Assembly (NCBI GenBank): GCA_022447365.1
Contig: JAKVBL010000004.1
Location: 334,872-398,871, forward strand
Direction of reading: 5' to 3'
Source of the DNA: Oleiphilaceae bacterium
GTDB lineage: Bacteria; Pseudomonadota; Gammaproteobacteria; Pseudomonadales; Oleiphilaceae
DNA: 64,000 nt
The translations under genes and the position numbers were made by a program. Shown piece after piece: positions 8,690 to 17,437 of the stretch (position 1 is the first letter of the stretch; each line of letters begins with the position of its first letter). The notes below the pieces were generated by a model. That model had not been told where the DNA came from. It was given only the letters and a program-made list of their open reading frames with translations, and searched no databases.

Positions 8690-9690
8690 TCCTTACGATA
8701 CTGCGAAGGACTTCGTTCACTCCAGCGCTTAAAGGCATGATTAAACGCGGCGGCTTCTTGGTAACCCAGTTTCAGAGCGATTAGCTCAATACTTAATTGT
8801 GACTCGCTTAACCAGCGTTTTGCTTTCTCGAATCTCACTTCATCCAACACGTTCTGAAAGCTGCTATCTTCGTCGCTTAACTTTCTGCGTAAAGTTCGTT
8901 CTGACATACCAAAGGTTTGAGCAGCTTCCTTGGCTTTAGGAATGTCATAACTAAACATCAAAAGATAGTTCTTCAATGCATCAGTGAGCGTTTCTTCTTT
9001 TTGACTTGATTCGAACAGAATCTGCTCGCATTGCTCACGATACATGTCGAATGCGTTTTTATTCGCTTGAGGGAAGGGCTGTTTCAGTAGCGCGGTTGGA
9101 ATCAGTATGCGATTGCTTTGCATGCCAAACAACACTCGGCAGCCGAAAGCTTTTTCAAACTTAATACGATCTTGTTTTTTTGGCGTGACAGTCAGGTGAA
9201 CTTCAACGATTTGAAAATCGATTCCGTTCATCATATAGATGTCACGGACGAGCTTCGCGCATCCTGCCATGTCGCGGTACAAAACAAATTCGCGCACATC
9301 TTCGGGAAGCATTGCGGGGTCGAAACGTAGTGACGAGTTATCAGTCGCCAAAGAAAAACTCATTTCGCCGAACATATAGCCCATAGATTGGTAGCGAATA
9401 CCCATCTGGCAAGATTCATAGCCATCTTTACAGCTGCTAAGTAACATTGCGAATGGGCCGTAGCCAGCAGGCCCAAGGAAAGGACCGATTTCGAGGGCGA
9501 TGAGAGGGTCGGGATTTAATTTGATTAAGTCTTGATAGACTTCAAGCTCTTTGCTGCGTGTGATGCGCGCTTGCGGATCGATACGATCGACGTTTAGTCC
9601 GTTGCTATTTAAAACAGCATCGCTGTCTAAACCCAGAGACTTAAAAAGCTGTGCGGTATACGATAACCCTAATACTGATCTCGTTGGCAT
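8671..9690 (-). CDS. AraC-family transcriptional regulator with Arabinose_bd-type N-terminus
   Basis: Regulator of 339 residues. An N-terminal effector-like domain (about 20-200, containing LGPAGYGPFAMLL) resembles the OruR/ArgR-like group in pseudomonads. The C-terminal AraC double helix-turn-helix lies at about 240-335 (MSERTLRRKLSDE and ALKLGYQEAAAFNHAFKRW). The ligand is unknown. It is divergent from the membrane-anchored hydrolase at 9820, with 129 bp between the start codons, a layout typical of a regulator and its target; that link is inference. Confidence 0.88.
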   Translation of the reverse strand: MPTRSVLGLSYTAQLFKSLGLDSDAVLNSNGLNVDRIDPQARITRSKELEVYQDLIKLNPDPLIALEIGPFLGPAGYGPFAMLLSSCKDGYESCQMGIRYQSMGYMFGEMSFSLATDNSSLRFDPAMLPEDVREFVLYRDMAGCAKLVRDIYMMNGIDFQIVEVHLTVTPKKQDRIKFEKAFGCRVLFGMQSNRILIPTALLKQPFPQANKNAFDMYREQCEQILFESSQKEETLTDALKNYLLMFSYDIPKAKEAAQTFGMSERTLRRKLSDEDSSFQNVLDEVRFEKAKRWLSESQLSIELIALKLGYQEAAAFNHAFKRWSERSPSQYRKDHSSKR

Positions 9691-9819
9691 AATCTTATTA
9701 TTTGGCCAAATTTATCAACTTGAAGCGCAGCTTACCATAGAGGGGCTAGGAGCTGTCTACTAGGATGCGTGCGAAAGTACAAAATAAATACAAATAAACT
9801 GTTCCATAAGGAAGATAAT

Positions 9820-10746
9820 GTGAAGAAGGTAATCATTTTTCTCGCTGCTGTGTTAATTGTTTTGATGGGAGCGAATGCCCTATTTTTAGAAAAACGTGTT
9901 GAGTTTAGGGCGTGGGCACTCAACATGGAGGCCGAAAAAGCTGGTCTCGTTCACGAAACAATTGAAGTAAACGGTCAGCAAGTCACCTTATACGATAATA
10001 ACGCTGATGCCCCAGTTCTAGTCATGTTGCATGGCTTTAGTGGTAGTAAAACGAATTGGTTGCGTCTAGCGCAGCAGTTCGGTTCGACGTATCGTGTGAT
10101 TGTTCCAGATCTAATGGGGCATGGTGAAAACAAGCAAGATCTGAACGCGAGTTACCATATTGCTGATCAAGTTGCGTTTGTGAATGCTTTGATGGCGAAG
10201 CTAGATATCAAGACGTTCCATTTGGCGGGCAATTCTATGGGTGGCGCTATCTCATCACTTTATGCAGCCCGTCATCCAGATCAAGTGTTATCGATTACCT
10301 TAATCAGTCCAGCAGGTGTGCATACTCAGCCTTCACAAATGGATGAAATTCTTGAGCAAGGCAGCAATCCTTTGATCGCAAAAACTGAACAAGACTTTTA
10401 TCGGGTCTTAGATTTTGTCATGGAAGTGAAGCCATTTATTCCCGATGCGATTGCAAAAGCGGAGGCTGAAATAGCGGTGTCTCGACTAGCGATCAACGAA
10501 AAGATTTTTAAAGACATTCGTTCAGACCTCACTAAAGGCTTAGACAAAGAATTCGTTAATATCACCGCGCCAACCCTAATCATTTGGGGAGAAGGAGATA
10601 AGGTGATTAGTGCCAAGAATATTGATGAATATGCGGCGCTGGTGAAGAACTCTAAGAAGGTTGTATTGCCTGGTATTGGTCACTTAGCAATGGTTGAAAC
10701 ACCAGAAAAAACAGCTGAACTAATGCGAGACTTTATCGGTAGCTAG
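9820..10746 (+). CDS. Membrane-anchored alpha/beta-hydrolase (lipase/esterase-like)
   Basis: Serine hydrolase of 308 residues with a hydrophobic N-terminal segment (about residues 4-22) that probably anchors it in the inner membrane. The oxyanion motif is LHGFSGSK, the nucleophile Ser is in AGNSMGGA (about 139), the acid is probably Asp in WGEGDKV and the His is in GIGHLAM (about 288). The GTG at 9820 has AAGGAAG six bases upstream. An earlier GTG at 9769 lacks such a site and would bury the anchor. The substrate is unknown. A strong terminator follows. Confidence 0.85.
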   Translation: MKKVIIFLAAVLIVLMGANALFLEKRVEFRAWALNMEAEKAGLVHETIEVNGQQVTLYDNNADAPVLVMLHGFSGSKTNWLRLAQQFGSTYRVIVPDLMGHGENKQDLNASYHIADQVAFVNALMAKLDIKTFHLAGNSMGGAISSLYAARHPDQVLSITLISPAGVHTQPSQMDEILEQGSNPLIAKTEQDFYRVLDFVMEVKPFIPDAIAKAEAEIAVSRLAINEKIFKDIRSDLTKGLDKEFVNITAPTLIIWGEGDKVISAKNIDEYAALVKNSKKVVLPGIGHLAMVETPEKTAELMRDFIGS

Positions 10747-10767
10747 ACTCAAGCATTGATGAAATGA

Positions 10768-10802
10768 AGCCGCTATTGGGAAACTAGTAGCGGCTTTTTT
10801 GT
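10768..10802 (+). terminator. Rho-independent terminator after the hydrolase gene
   Basis: AGCCGCTA and TAGCGGCT form an 8-bp perfect stem with an 11-nt loop, followed by a run of T. It lies 22 bp past the hydrolase stop codon. Confidence 0.9.
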
Positions 10803-10992
10803 TTTGTGAGTGTTGTCTGCGGTTAGGCATAAGTGGTTGTTGTTTTAAGAGGGTAACATCAGGCTCATTCTTCTGTTCCTGTCGGCGCTGGCCGACGGCA
10901 AGTCAGGGTCTTTGTTTCGCCAAAGACCTCAACACCCCAAAGGCGACCCGGATCGCTTACGCGCTCAACGGGATTATCCCTTCGTTCCAGTA

Positions 10993-11103
10993 CGTCATTC
11001 CGGACAGCGAAGCGCGACAAGGTGAATTGCGCAACGCGCAAGAGAGGGAGCCCAGGGGTATCCGGAATCTACTTTGCGAATGCATGAAAATAGACATTAG
11101 CCG
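10993..11103 (+). repeat. Dispersed repeat, copy A (inverted partner at 13054-13164)
   Basis: A 78-bp core (10993-11070) matches the reverse complement of 13087-13164 at 75 of 78 positions, and looser similarity (about 24 of 33) continues to about 11103. The core is bounded by ATTCCGGA and TCCGGAAT, 8-bp terminal inverted repeats, and contains the hairpin TTGCGC-AAC-GCGCAA. This is the structure of a small non-autonomous palindromic element. It lies in the 456-bp gene-free stretch between the hydrolase terminator and tetR, which also holds a GGTCTTTG/CAAAGACC hairpin at 10907-10928 and no credible gene. Confidence 0.85.
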
Positions 11104-11259
11104 ACCTTGGCACTGATCCTTTCCCGATGCCCGCTTCAAGAGGGAAGGAGACTTTCGCCTCGAAGATGTATTGCATCGGCTGTTTATGAAAAGCGGACAT
11201 TTCAACGAATATTTTCGAGTCGCACTGTTTCGAAAGAGGGCAAATGAAGTTTCACTCTA

Positions 11260-11877
11260 TTAGCCTGTCAAATAACAATAAAGCATGTGTGAGCATTCTT
11301 TTGTTAATTTGCTTAGATCAATTTGAGGGGCAAACAAAACACCTTGATGGGTAAGGTTCTCTATGGTTTGCATAACCACAAAGCTTGCGAGTTTTAGATC
11401 CTCACTACTTATTTCATGGGCTCGGCTTTTCAAAAAGCTCTCGGTTAAATTCAGCAATACGCCATCGAGCTCTTCTACGCGAGTGTAGCCGTCTAGTTTG
11501 TTTAGCTCTCTTACGAGTACCTGATGTAGCTGCGGTTCTTGCTTATGAGCGTCCATAACCGCATGCACCATGGTTTCAAGCGCTTCTTTCAGGTCAAGAG
11601 AAGGCAGCTTTTGTAAAGTAGCCATAATGATTGTGAGCATCTCATCAATATGGCGATTGCCCAATTCAGCAAGAATCGTTTCTTTATTCCCAAAGTATTG
11701 ATAAATCGAACCAACGCTAACTCCTGCGATTTTAGCAATGTGGTTGGTGTTTAATTTCCCCTGTCCTTCGCTAACTAAAATATGAGCGCTGGCTTCGAGT
11801 ATGCAATCCACTGTATTAGATGATCGGCTCTGAGCGGGCTTGCGACGGGGCTTTGAGGTGGTTTTATTGACTTTCAT
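11260..11877 (-). CDS. TetR-family transcriptional regulator
   Basis: Repressor-type regulator of 205 residues. The N-terminal helix-turn-helix lies at about 40-65 (HIAKIAGVSVGSIYQYFGNKE), preceded by a basic leader rich in Lys and Arg. The C-terminal ligand domain is not recognisable beyond the family. It is divergent from the hydrolase at 11987 with a palindrome between them, so it probably represses itself and that gene. The pair lies between inverted copies of a dispersed repeat, which suggests that it moved as a unit. Confidence 0.92.
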   Translation of the reverse strand: MKVNKTTSKPRRKPAQSRSSNTVDCILEASAHILVSEGQGKLNTNHIAKIAGVSVGSIYQYFGNKETILAELGNRHIDEMLTIIMATLQKLPSLDLKEALETMVHAVMDAHKQEPQLHQVLVRELNKLDGYTRVEELDGVLLNLTESFLKSRAHEISSEDLKLASFVVMQTIENLTHQGVLFAPQIDLSKLTKECSHMLYCYLTG

Positions 11878-11900
11878 GAGAATAAATAAACGCGAGTATT

Positions 11901-11924
11901 TAATGTGAGTAAATGCTCATATTA
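11901..11924. promoter_or_regulatory. Candidate operator between tetR and hydrolase genes
   Basis: A 24-bp imperfect palindrome with half sites TAAT-n-TGAG and CTCA-n-ATTA (18 of 24 positions symmetric). It lies in the divergent intergenic region, 23 bp from the tetR start, where a TetR-family dimer would be expected to bind. Confidence 0.6.
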
Positions 11925-11986
11925 TAGTGTTCTGTTATCTAAAGCACCGTTTAGCGCTACGCAGTCCAATGGAGGAATTGAGTTTG

Positions 11987-12952
11987 ATGAAAGAGCAACC
12001 AAGTTACCAAAGTGAATCATACTGGCAAAACTACCAAGATTATTTTCCGGAACACCTACGGATTAATCACCAAAACCAGCCCAAAGAGGAGTGGTGGTTG
12101 TGGCAGGGAATCAATGTTCATTTAGATCGTTATGTTCCATCGACCAAAGATGACGTAAAGGTGATCATGCTGCATGGAGGTGGTGGCTATGCACGTTTGT
12201 TGAGCCCGTTGGCCCTCGACCTGTATGAGAAGGGATATGAAGTCGTGATGCCAGACTTTCCAGGGTATGGATTAACTGATTCGCCGGAAAGAAAGGTGGA
12301 CTACCTAACGTGGGCAGATTTGGTTGTCGATTTAATTGAGCATGAATCAGAGCAAGGCCAGCAAAAAATCGTATTGTATGGGCTTAGCTTGGGTGGGATG
12401 CTAGCGTACTATGCGGCAGCTAGATCAAAATATGTTAAGGGCATTATCGCAACCACATTGTGTGATCCGCGATTGGCTTCTGTTAGAGCTGCTTTCGCTA
12501 AATTCCCTCGAATGAGCGCGGCAATCTTACCGTTATTGAAATGTCTAAACCCCATTTTAGGAACACTAAAGCTTCCTTTGAAATGGTTTTCTAAAATGCA
12601 CGCTTTATCGAATAATGCCGAATTTAATCAACTTGTTGTTAACGACCCAAACGGTGGTGGAAATCGAACACCGCTGCATTTCATGCTTTCGATTATGATT
12701 GCAACACCTAAAGTTGAACCCGAGAACTTCAACTCGTGCTCGGTTTTGTTGGCTCATCCAGCAGAAGATAAATGGACGCCATTTGAACTCAGCGAACAGT
12801 TCTATCAGCGCTTGGCCTGCAATAAAAAAGTTGTTTTATTGGAAAACGCTGGGCACATGCCCATAGAGCAGCAAGGTTTAGATCAGGTAAGTCGTGAAGC
12901 TAGTAAATTTCTAGAAGAGGTAAAAGGCTGCAGGCCAAACACAAAACTGTAA
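11987..12952 (+). CDS. Alpha/beta-hydrolase of unknown substrate
   Basis: Cytoplasmic alpha/beta-fold hydrolase of 321 residues with no signal peptide. It has MLHGGGGYAR at the oxyanion loop, the nucleophile elbow YGLSLGGM, a probable acid in the HPAEDKWTP region and the catalytic His in ENAGHMPIEQQ. The ATG at 11987 follows GGAGG by about 11 bases; in-frame ATG 11969 and GTG 11927 are further upstream with poorer signals. It is divergent from tetR and probably controlled by it. It could detoxify or degrade the regulator's ligand; that is inference. Confidence 0.82.
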   Translation: MKEQPSYQSESYWQNYQDYFPEHLRINHQNQPKEEWWLWQGINVHLDRYVPSTKDDVKVIMLHGGGGYARLLSPLALDLYEKGYEVVMPDFPGYGLTDSPERKVDYLTWADLVVDLIEHESEQGQQKIVLYGLSLGGMLAYYAAARSKYVKGIIATTLCDPRLASVRAAFAKFPRMSAAILPLLKCLNPILGTLKLPLKWFSKMHALSNNAEFNQLVVNDPNGGGNRTPLHFMLSIMIATPKVEPENFNSCSVLLAHPAEDKWTPFELSEQFYQRLACNKKVVLLENAGHMPIEQQGLDQVSREASKFLEEVKGCRPNTKL

Positions 12953-13053
12953 TTTCACATTCAGTCAGTTGCTCAAAAATGAATGCCACAAGTCGCTTTT
13001 ATAATGTCGGCTTTATCACAATATCCGATGAAGGTTTTCAGTTTTAGTTCCGA

Positions 13054-13164
13054 CCGCTTTTGTCTATTTCTGTGCATTCACAAACCAGATTCCGGATACC
13101 CCAGGGCACCCTCTCTTGCGCGTTGCGCAATTCACCTTGTCCCGCTTCGCTGTCCGGAATGACG
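13054..13164 (-). repeat. Dispersed repeat, copy B (inverted partner of 10993-11103)
   Basis: Reverse-complement copy of copy A with a 78-bp core at 13087-13164 (three mismatches) and the same TCCGGAAT/ATTCCGGA ends. A short motif, CGCTTTTGTCTATT at about 13054 and CGCTTCTGTCTATT at about 13176, flanks it as a near-perfect direct repeat. The 305-bp gap 12953-13257 holds nothing else that I recognise. Confidence 0.85.
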
Positions 13165-13257
13165 AACGGGAGGATGGTCGCTTCTGTCTATTCCCAAACA
13201 TAGAATGCTAAATAATAACTTTTTATGCGTAGGGTTAAACAAACAATTCGATAGACA

Positions 13258-13284
13258 ACAAAAAAGGGCGCTCAATGAGCGCCC
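13258..13284 (-). terminator. Rho-independent terminator of glnK-amtB
   Basis: On the minus strand, GGGCGCTC and GAGCGCCC form a strong 8-bp stem followed by TTTTTTG. It lies 32 bp past the amtB stop codon. Confidence 0.9.
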
Positions 13285-13315
13285 TTCTTCTTAGATCTTA
13301 CTAAGGACTAGTTGA

Positions 13316-14593
13316 TTAGTCTTTAGTGAACTCTGGGTATGCTTCCATACCACATTCTGAAAGATCCACACCTTCGTACTCTTCTTCTTCAGAAACTCGT
13401 AGACCGATAACCGCTTTGATTACGCCCCAAGCGATCAAGCTTGTTACGAATACCCATGCGAAGATTGTTACCGCACCTACTAGCTGACCCATGAACGTAG
13501 CGTCTGCGTCTGAAAGTAGAACCGCGAAGATACCCCAAAGACCAACAACACCGTGTACAGAGATCGCGCCGACTGGATCGTCAAGCTTAAGCTTATCAAG
13601 AGTAACGATTGAGAATACGACGATCACACCACCGATTGCACCGATTAAAGTAGCAAGTAGTGGAGATGGATCTGCAGGCTCAGCAGTGATAGCAACAAGA
13701 CCAGCTAGTGCGCCGTTCAATGCCATTGTAAGGTCTGCTTTACCGAACAAGATGCGTGCAACGATAAGAGCAGCAATCAAACCACCCGCTGCAGCAGCGT
13801 TTGTGTTCAAGAATACGCTAGCAACTTCGTTTGCTACAGCGATACCGCCAAGCTTCAAAGTAGAACCACCGTTGAAACCGAACCAGCCCATCCAAAGGAT
13901 GAAAGTACCAAGAGTCGCTAGTGGAAGGTTAGCGCCTGGGATAGCGTTAACTTCACCGTTAGGACCGTACTTACCTTTACGAGCACCAAGAAGGATAACA
14001 CCAGCAAGTGCAGCTGCTGCACCAGCCATGTGAACGATACCAGAACCTGCGTAGTCGCTGTAGCTAAGCTCATACAAGCCGAATACTGCGTCGCCGTTCC
14101 AAGTCCAAGCACCTTCCATTGGGTAGATGAAACCAGTCATGATTACTGCAAAAACTAGGAAAGCCCAAAGCTTCATACGCTCTGCAACCGCACCAGATAC
14201 GATAGACATTGCAGTTGCAACGAATACTACCTGGAAGAAGAAGTCAGACGCGCCTGAGTACTCACCCATGTCGCCGAAACCAGCTTCAGTTGCAGAAGCA
14301 AGTACGCCAGCGATTGCAGCTTCGTCCATAGAAGCAACGCTGTCAGTAGCACTTAAGAAGTAGCCGCCGCCGTACATGATTTCGTAACCGCATACTAAGT
14401 ACATAGTACAAGCGATCGCGAACAACGCGACGTTTTTAGTCAAAATTTCAGTCGTGTTCTTAGCGCGAACAAGACCTGCTTCAAGCATGGCGAAACCTGC
14501 CGCCATCCACATTACTAATGCGCCGCACACCAAGAAATAAAAGGTGTCCATCGCATATTGAAGTTCAAATATGTTATTGGATAACTGTTCCAT
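13316..14593 (-). CDS. amtB: Ammonium transporter Amt
   Basis: Trimeric inner-membrane ammonium channel of 425 residues with about eleven membrane helices. The two pore histidines lie in GSGIVHMAGAAA and ISVHGVVGLWG, and the opening LVMWMAAGFAMLEAGLVR is family-typical. The C-terminal cytoplasmic tail binds the PII protein; here it ends in an acidic stretch (SEEEEYEGVDLSECG). It lies 41 bp downstream of glnK, so the pair is one operon controlled by nitrogen status. No signal peptide beyond the first helix is obvious. Confidence 0.95.
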   Translation of the reverse strand: MEQLSNNIFELQYAMDTFYFLVCGALVMWMAAGFAMLEAGLVRAKNTTEILTKNVALFAIACTMYLVCGYEIMYGGGYFLSATDSVASMDEAAIAGVLASATEAGFGDMGEYSGASDFFFQVVFVATAMSIVSGAVAERMKLWAFLVFAVIMTGFIYPMEGAWTWNGDAVFGLYELSYSDYAGSGIVHMAGAAAALAGVILLGARKGKYGPNGEVNAIPGANLPLATLGTFILWMGWFGFNGGSTLKLGGIAVANEVASVFLNTNAAAAGGLIAALIVARILFGKADLTMALNGALAGLVAITAEPADPSPLLATLIGAIGGVIVVFSIVTLDKLKLDDPVGAISVHGVVGLWGIFAVLLSDADATFMGQLVGAVTIFAWVFVTSLIAWGVIKAVIGLRVSEEEEYEGVDLSECGMEAYPEFTKD

Positions 14594-14634
14594 GATAGCC
14601 CTCCGTACCTAGGCTCTTATGATTTATAAAATGG

Positions 14635-15000
<366 letters not shown>

Positions 15001-15061
15001 TCATTATTATTTCTGTCTCGACTGGGCAGCGAGTCTTCTGCTGCATCGTAGTGAACTGATA

Positions 15062-15079
15062 AAGCAGTCTGTGTGCCAA
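15062..15079 (-). promoter_or_regulatory. Sigma-54 promoter of glnK-amtB
   Basis: On the minus strand the sequence reads TTGGCACACAGACTGCTT, with the invariant GG and GC dinucleotides exactly 10 bases apart, matching TGGCAC-N5-TTGC well. It lies about 90 bp upstream of the glnK start, a usual place for a nitrogen-controlled promoter. Confidence 0.82.
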
Positions 15080-15173
15080 TGATTAAAAGTTCATAATAAT
15101 CAGTCGCTTATGAATATTTTTTGATGTTTTGTTTTTGAAAAGTGCGCTTAAGAAGGGCGAGTATGTGTGCTAC

Positions 15174-15201
15174 GCACTGTTTTGGTGCTTTATTTTGGTG
15201 C
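15174..15201. promoter_or_regulatory. NtrC-type enhancer sites upstream of glnK
   Basis: GCAC-TGTTTTG-GTGC at 15174-15188 has the dyad GCAC-N7-GTGC of NtrC sites. An overlapping weaker copy (GCTT-TATTTTG-GTGC) follows at 15187-15201. They lie about 95-140 bp upstream of the sigma-54 element, a normal enhancer distance. The rest of the 301-bp glnK-ubiK gap shows nothing else. Confidence 0.7.
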
Positions 15202-15274
15202 GTATTCTTCAACTGTGATTCGATGGAGGGCAATGGTAGACTTGCCGCCAGTTTTAGACAGTTGGTAAGAGACT

Positions 15275-15526
15275 ATGTTGAACCCTCAGCAATTATTCGG
15301 AGTGATTCAAGATCAGGTTAATCAAGTTTTTCCTGAATTTGGTAAAGCTGCACAGGACGAGATTTCAAACAATCTGAAGATTGTTATTTCTAGTGTTATC
15401 AATAAGTTGGATCTAGTATCTCGTGAAGAGTTCGATGCACAACAAGCAGTGCTAGAGCGCACGAGAGAAATGCTTGAACAGTTAGAAAAGTCTGTACAGG
15501 ACTTACAAAGTAAAATCGACGAGTAA
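15275..15526 (+). CDS. ubiK: Ubiquinone biosynthesis accessory factor UbiK (BMFP/YqiC family)
   Basis: Small trimeric coiled-coil protein of 83 residues that assists the soluble Ubi complex. An N-terminal amphipathic segment (LNPQQLFGVIQDQV) is followed by a C-terminal coiled coil rich in Glu, Gln and Leu (about residues 48-82). Length and layout fit the family. It lies next to comM and divergent from glnK, as in pseudomonads. Confidence 0.88.
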   Translation: MLNPQQLFGVIQDQVNQVFPEFGKAAQDEISNNLKIVISSVINKLDLVSREEFDAQQAVLERTREMLEQLEKSVQDLQSKIDE

Positions 15527-15610
15527 CACTCGTTTGGTCAAAAAGCTTTGCTAAGGATGGCAAAGTAAAACTTGCACCATGGTTGTGCAATATTTGAGCA
15601 AGGATGCGTA

Positions 15611-17125
15611 ATGAGTTTGTCTATTGTGAAAACGCGGGCATTGTTCGGCGTTGAATCCCCTTCCGTGCGTGTTGAAACGCATCTATCCAATGGTCTGCCT
15701 TCATTTACCGTTGTTGGTTTACCCGAGGCGGCCGTAAAAGAAAGCCGTGAACGTGTGCGCTGCGCACTTATAAATAGTGGTTTTGAGTTCCCGATGCGCC
15801 GCGTGACCGTTAATTTAGCGCCTGCAGACATACCGAAAGAGGGCGGCCGTTTCGATTTAGCTATTGCTGTTGGGATCTTGGCGGCAAGTGGGCAATTGAA
15901 TGGAGTTGATATTAGCGCTTGCGAGTTTATTGCCGAGTTAGCATTAACTGGAGAGTGCAGTCCCGTCACGGGTGTCTTACCTTCTTTGATTGAAAGCCTC
16001 GAGTCTAGCCACCGTGTGTTTGTTGCAAAGGATGATCTCCGTTATGCTCACTTATTAGGTGCAAAATCGATCTATGGCATAGAAGACCTTCGGCAGTTGG
16101 TGGAATATCTTCGCGATCCTGAGCGTGCAACGACATGCCGATATACTGCAGAAACTTCTGATCAAGACCTAGATGCTCAAATAGATGATCTGTCGGATGT
16201 TCTTGGTCAGTATTCTGCGCGTAAAGCGCTAGAGATAGCTGCAGCGGGAGGGCATAACTTATTGTTATTTGGTCCGCCAGGAACAGGCAAAAGTATGCTT
16301 GCTTCGCGTATCAGCGGCATATTGCCTCAACTTAATATCAAACAAGCACGCGACGTAGCCGCTTTATATAGCTTAACCAATACTCCGAGAGATGAGGGGG
16401 ATTGGTTTACACCACCATTTCGTTCACCTCATCATTCGTGTTCGGCAGTTTCTCTTGTAGGAGGTGGCGCTAAACCTAAACCCGGTGAAGTGTCTTTAGC
16501 GCATCAGGGTGTTTTATTTTTGGATGAGCTGCCAGAGTTCTCGAGGCATAGTCTTGAGATGCTACGAGAGCCTTTAGAGTCGAATGCGATTTCGATCGCG
16601 CGCGCACAGCATCAAATTACCTTACCTGCGAATTTTCAATTTATTGCTGCCATGAATCCATGCCCGTGTGGCTATTTAGGGCATCCAACGATTGCTTGTA
16701 CTGATACGCCGCAACAAATCGAACAGTATCGCCGAAAATTATCGGGCCCTTTATTAGATCGAATTGATATGTATGTTGAGGTACCTTTTCAGTCGGCACG
16801 GGTTTCTCTTGGCGCTAAGGAAAAAGCTGAATCGAGTGCACAGGTGCGAGTACGTGTTGAGCAGGCACGTGAGATACAAATGCGCCGCCAAGGATGTTTG
16901 AATAGCGAGTTACATGGTGAAGACTTATCGCGAATATGTGCGTTAAGTGAAGTCCAACAAGATTGGTTAATCGTAACGATTGATAAATTGGCTTTATCGA
17001 ACAGAGCCGCGCATAGAATGATGCGTCTCGCGAGAACCTTGGCGGATTGTTCTGGGCAGGCAATGATTAGTCAGGGGCATTTGTCTCAAGCCTTGCGGTT
17101 CAGATCTGTGCTATCCAAGGTTTGA
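15611..17125 (+). CDS. comM: YifB/ComM-family Mg-chelatase-like AAA ATPase
   Basis: Hexameric helicase of 504 residues that promotes branch migration during natural transformation in Vibrio and Acinetobacter. It has an N-terminal Lon-protease-like fold (GLPEAAVKESRERV), Walker A GPPGTGKSM near residues 222-230, Walker B LFLDELPEF and the NPCPCGYLGH motif typical of ComM. The ATG at 15611 follows AAGGATG and starts right before the family-typical MSLSIVKTRA; the longer in-frame start at 15572 is unsupported. Whether the organism is competent cannot be judged here, although type IV pilus genes are in the window. Confidence 0.93.
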   Translation: MSLSIVKTRALFGVESPSVRVETHLSNGLPSFTVVGLPEAAVKESRERVRCALINSGFEFPMRRVTVNLAPADIPKEGGRFDLAIAVGILAASGQLNGVDISACEFIAELALTGECSPVTGVLPSLIESLESSHRVFVAKDDLRYAHLLGAKSIYGIEDLRQLVEYLRDPERATTCRYTAETSDQDLDAQIDDLSDVLGQYSARKALEIAAAGGHNLLLFGPPGTGKSMLASRISGILPQLNIKQARDVAALYSLTNTPRDEGDWFTPPFRSPHHSCSAVSLVGGGAKPKPGEVSLAHQGVLFLDELPEFSRHSLEMLREPLESNAISIARAQHQITLPANFQFIAAMNPCPCGYLGHPTIACTDTPQQIEQYRRKLSGPLLDRIDMYVEVPFQSARVSLGAKEKAESSAQVRVRVEQAREIQMRRQGCLNSELHGEDLSRICALSEVQQDWLIVTIDKLALSNRAAHRMMRLARTLADCSGQAMISQGHLSQALRFRSVLSKV

Positions 17126-17437
17126 TACTTTTTAAAAGGCAAAAAAAGAGGAGTCACATTGTGACTCCTTAATAGGGGTTTCTTCAAGGAAGACAGAACC
17201 ACGATCGCTTCTTCGTGAATCTGTGCTGCTAAGTATACGATCAATTTTTAACCTATCCGTGCAAAACATCACCAAATATGTAACAGATCGTTAAATCGTT
17301 ATGGCCTTGTGTTCTCGATCACGCTTTAAATGTGCACGAAGTGGGTCTTTCATAAGAATCCGTGACTAACTTGCTAAGAAATCACGCTAAATCTAAAATC
17401 CTCCCCCGTGTAATAGATTCAAAATTAAGGACTTTCA
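17126..17437. other. Gene-free stretch between comM and trmB with a hairpin
   Basis: A perfect 9-bp stem AGGAGTCAC/GTGACTCCT with a 3-nt loop lies at 17149-17169, preceded by seven A and followed by TTAATAG. It would terminate well on the minus strand and only weakly on the plus strand, so it may serve comM poorly or act in both directions. The remaining bases, up to the AAGGAC before the trmB start, hold no gene or repeat that I recognise. Confidence 0.6.

Noticed and set aside
10799..11116. 105-codon frame through repeat copy A
   Set aside because: It lies over the terminator and the palindromic repeat; its mixed Cys/Arg composition is that of a translated repeat, not a protein.
11320..11333. 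FNR-like TTGCTTAGATCAA within tetR
   Set aside because: The first half-site is poor and it lies inside coding sequence far from a start codon.
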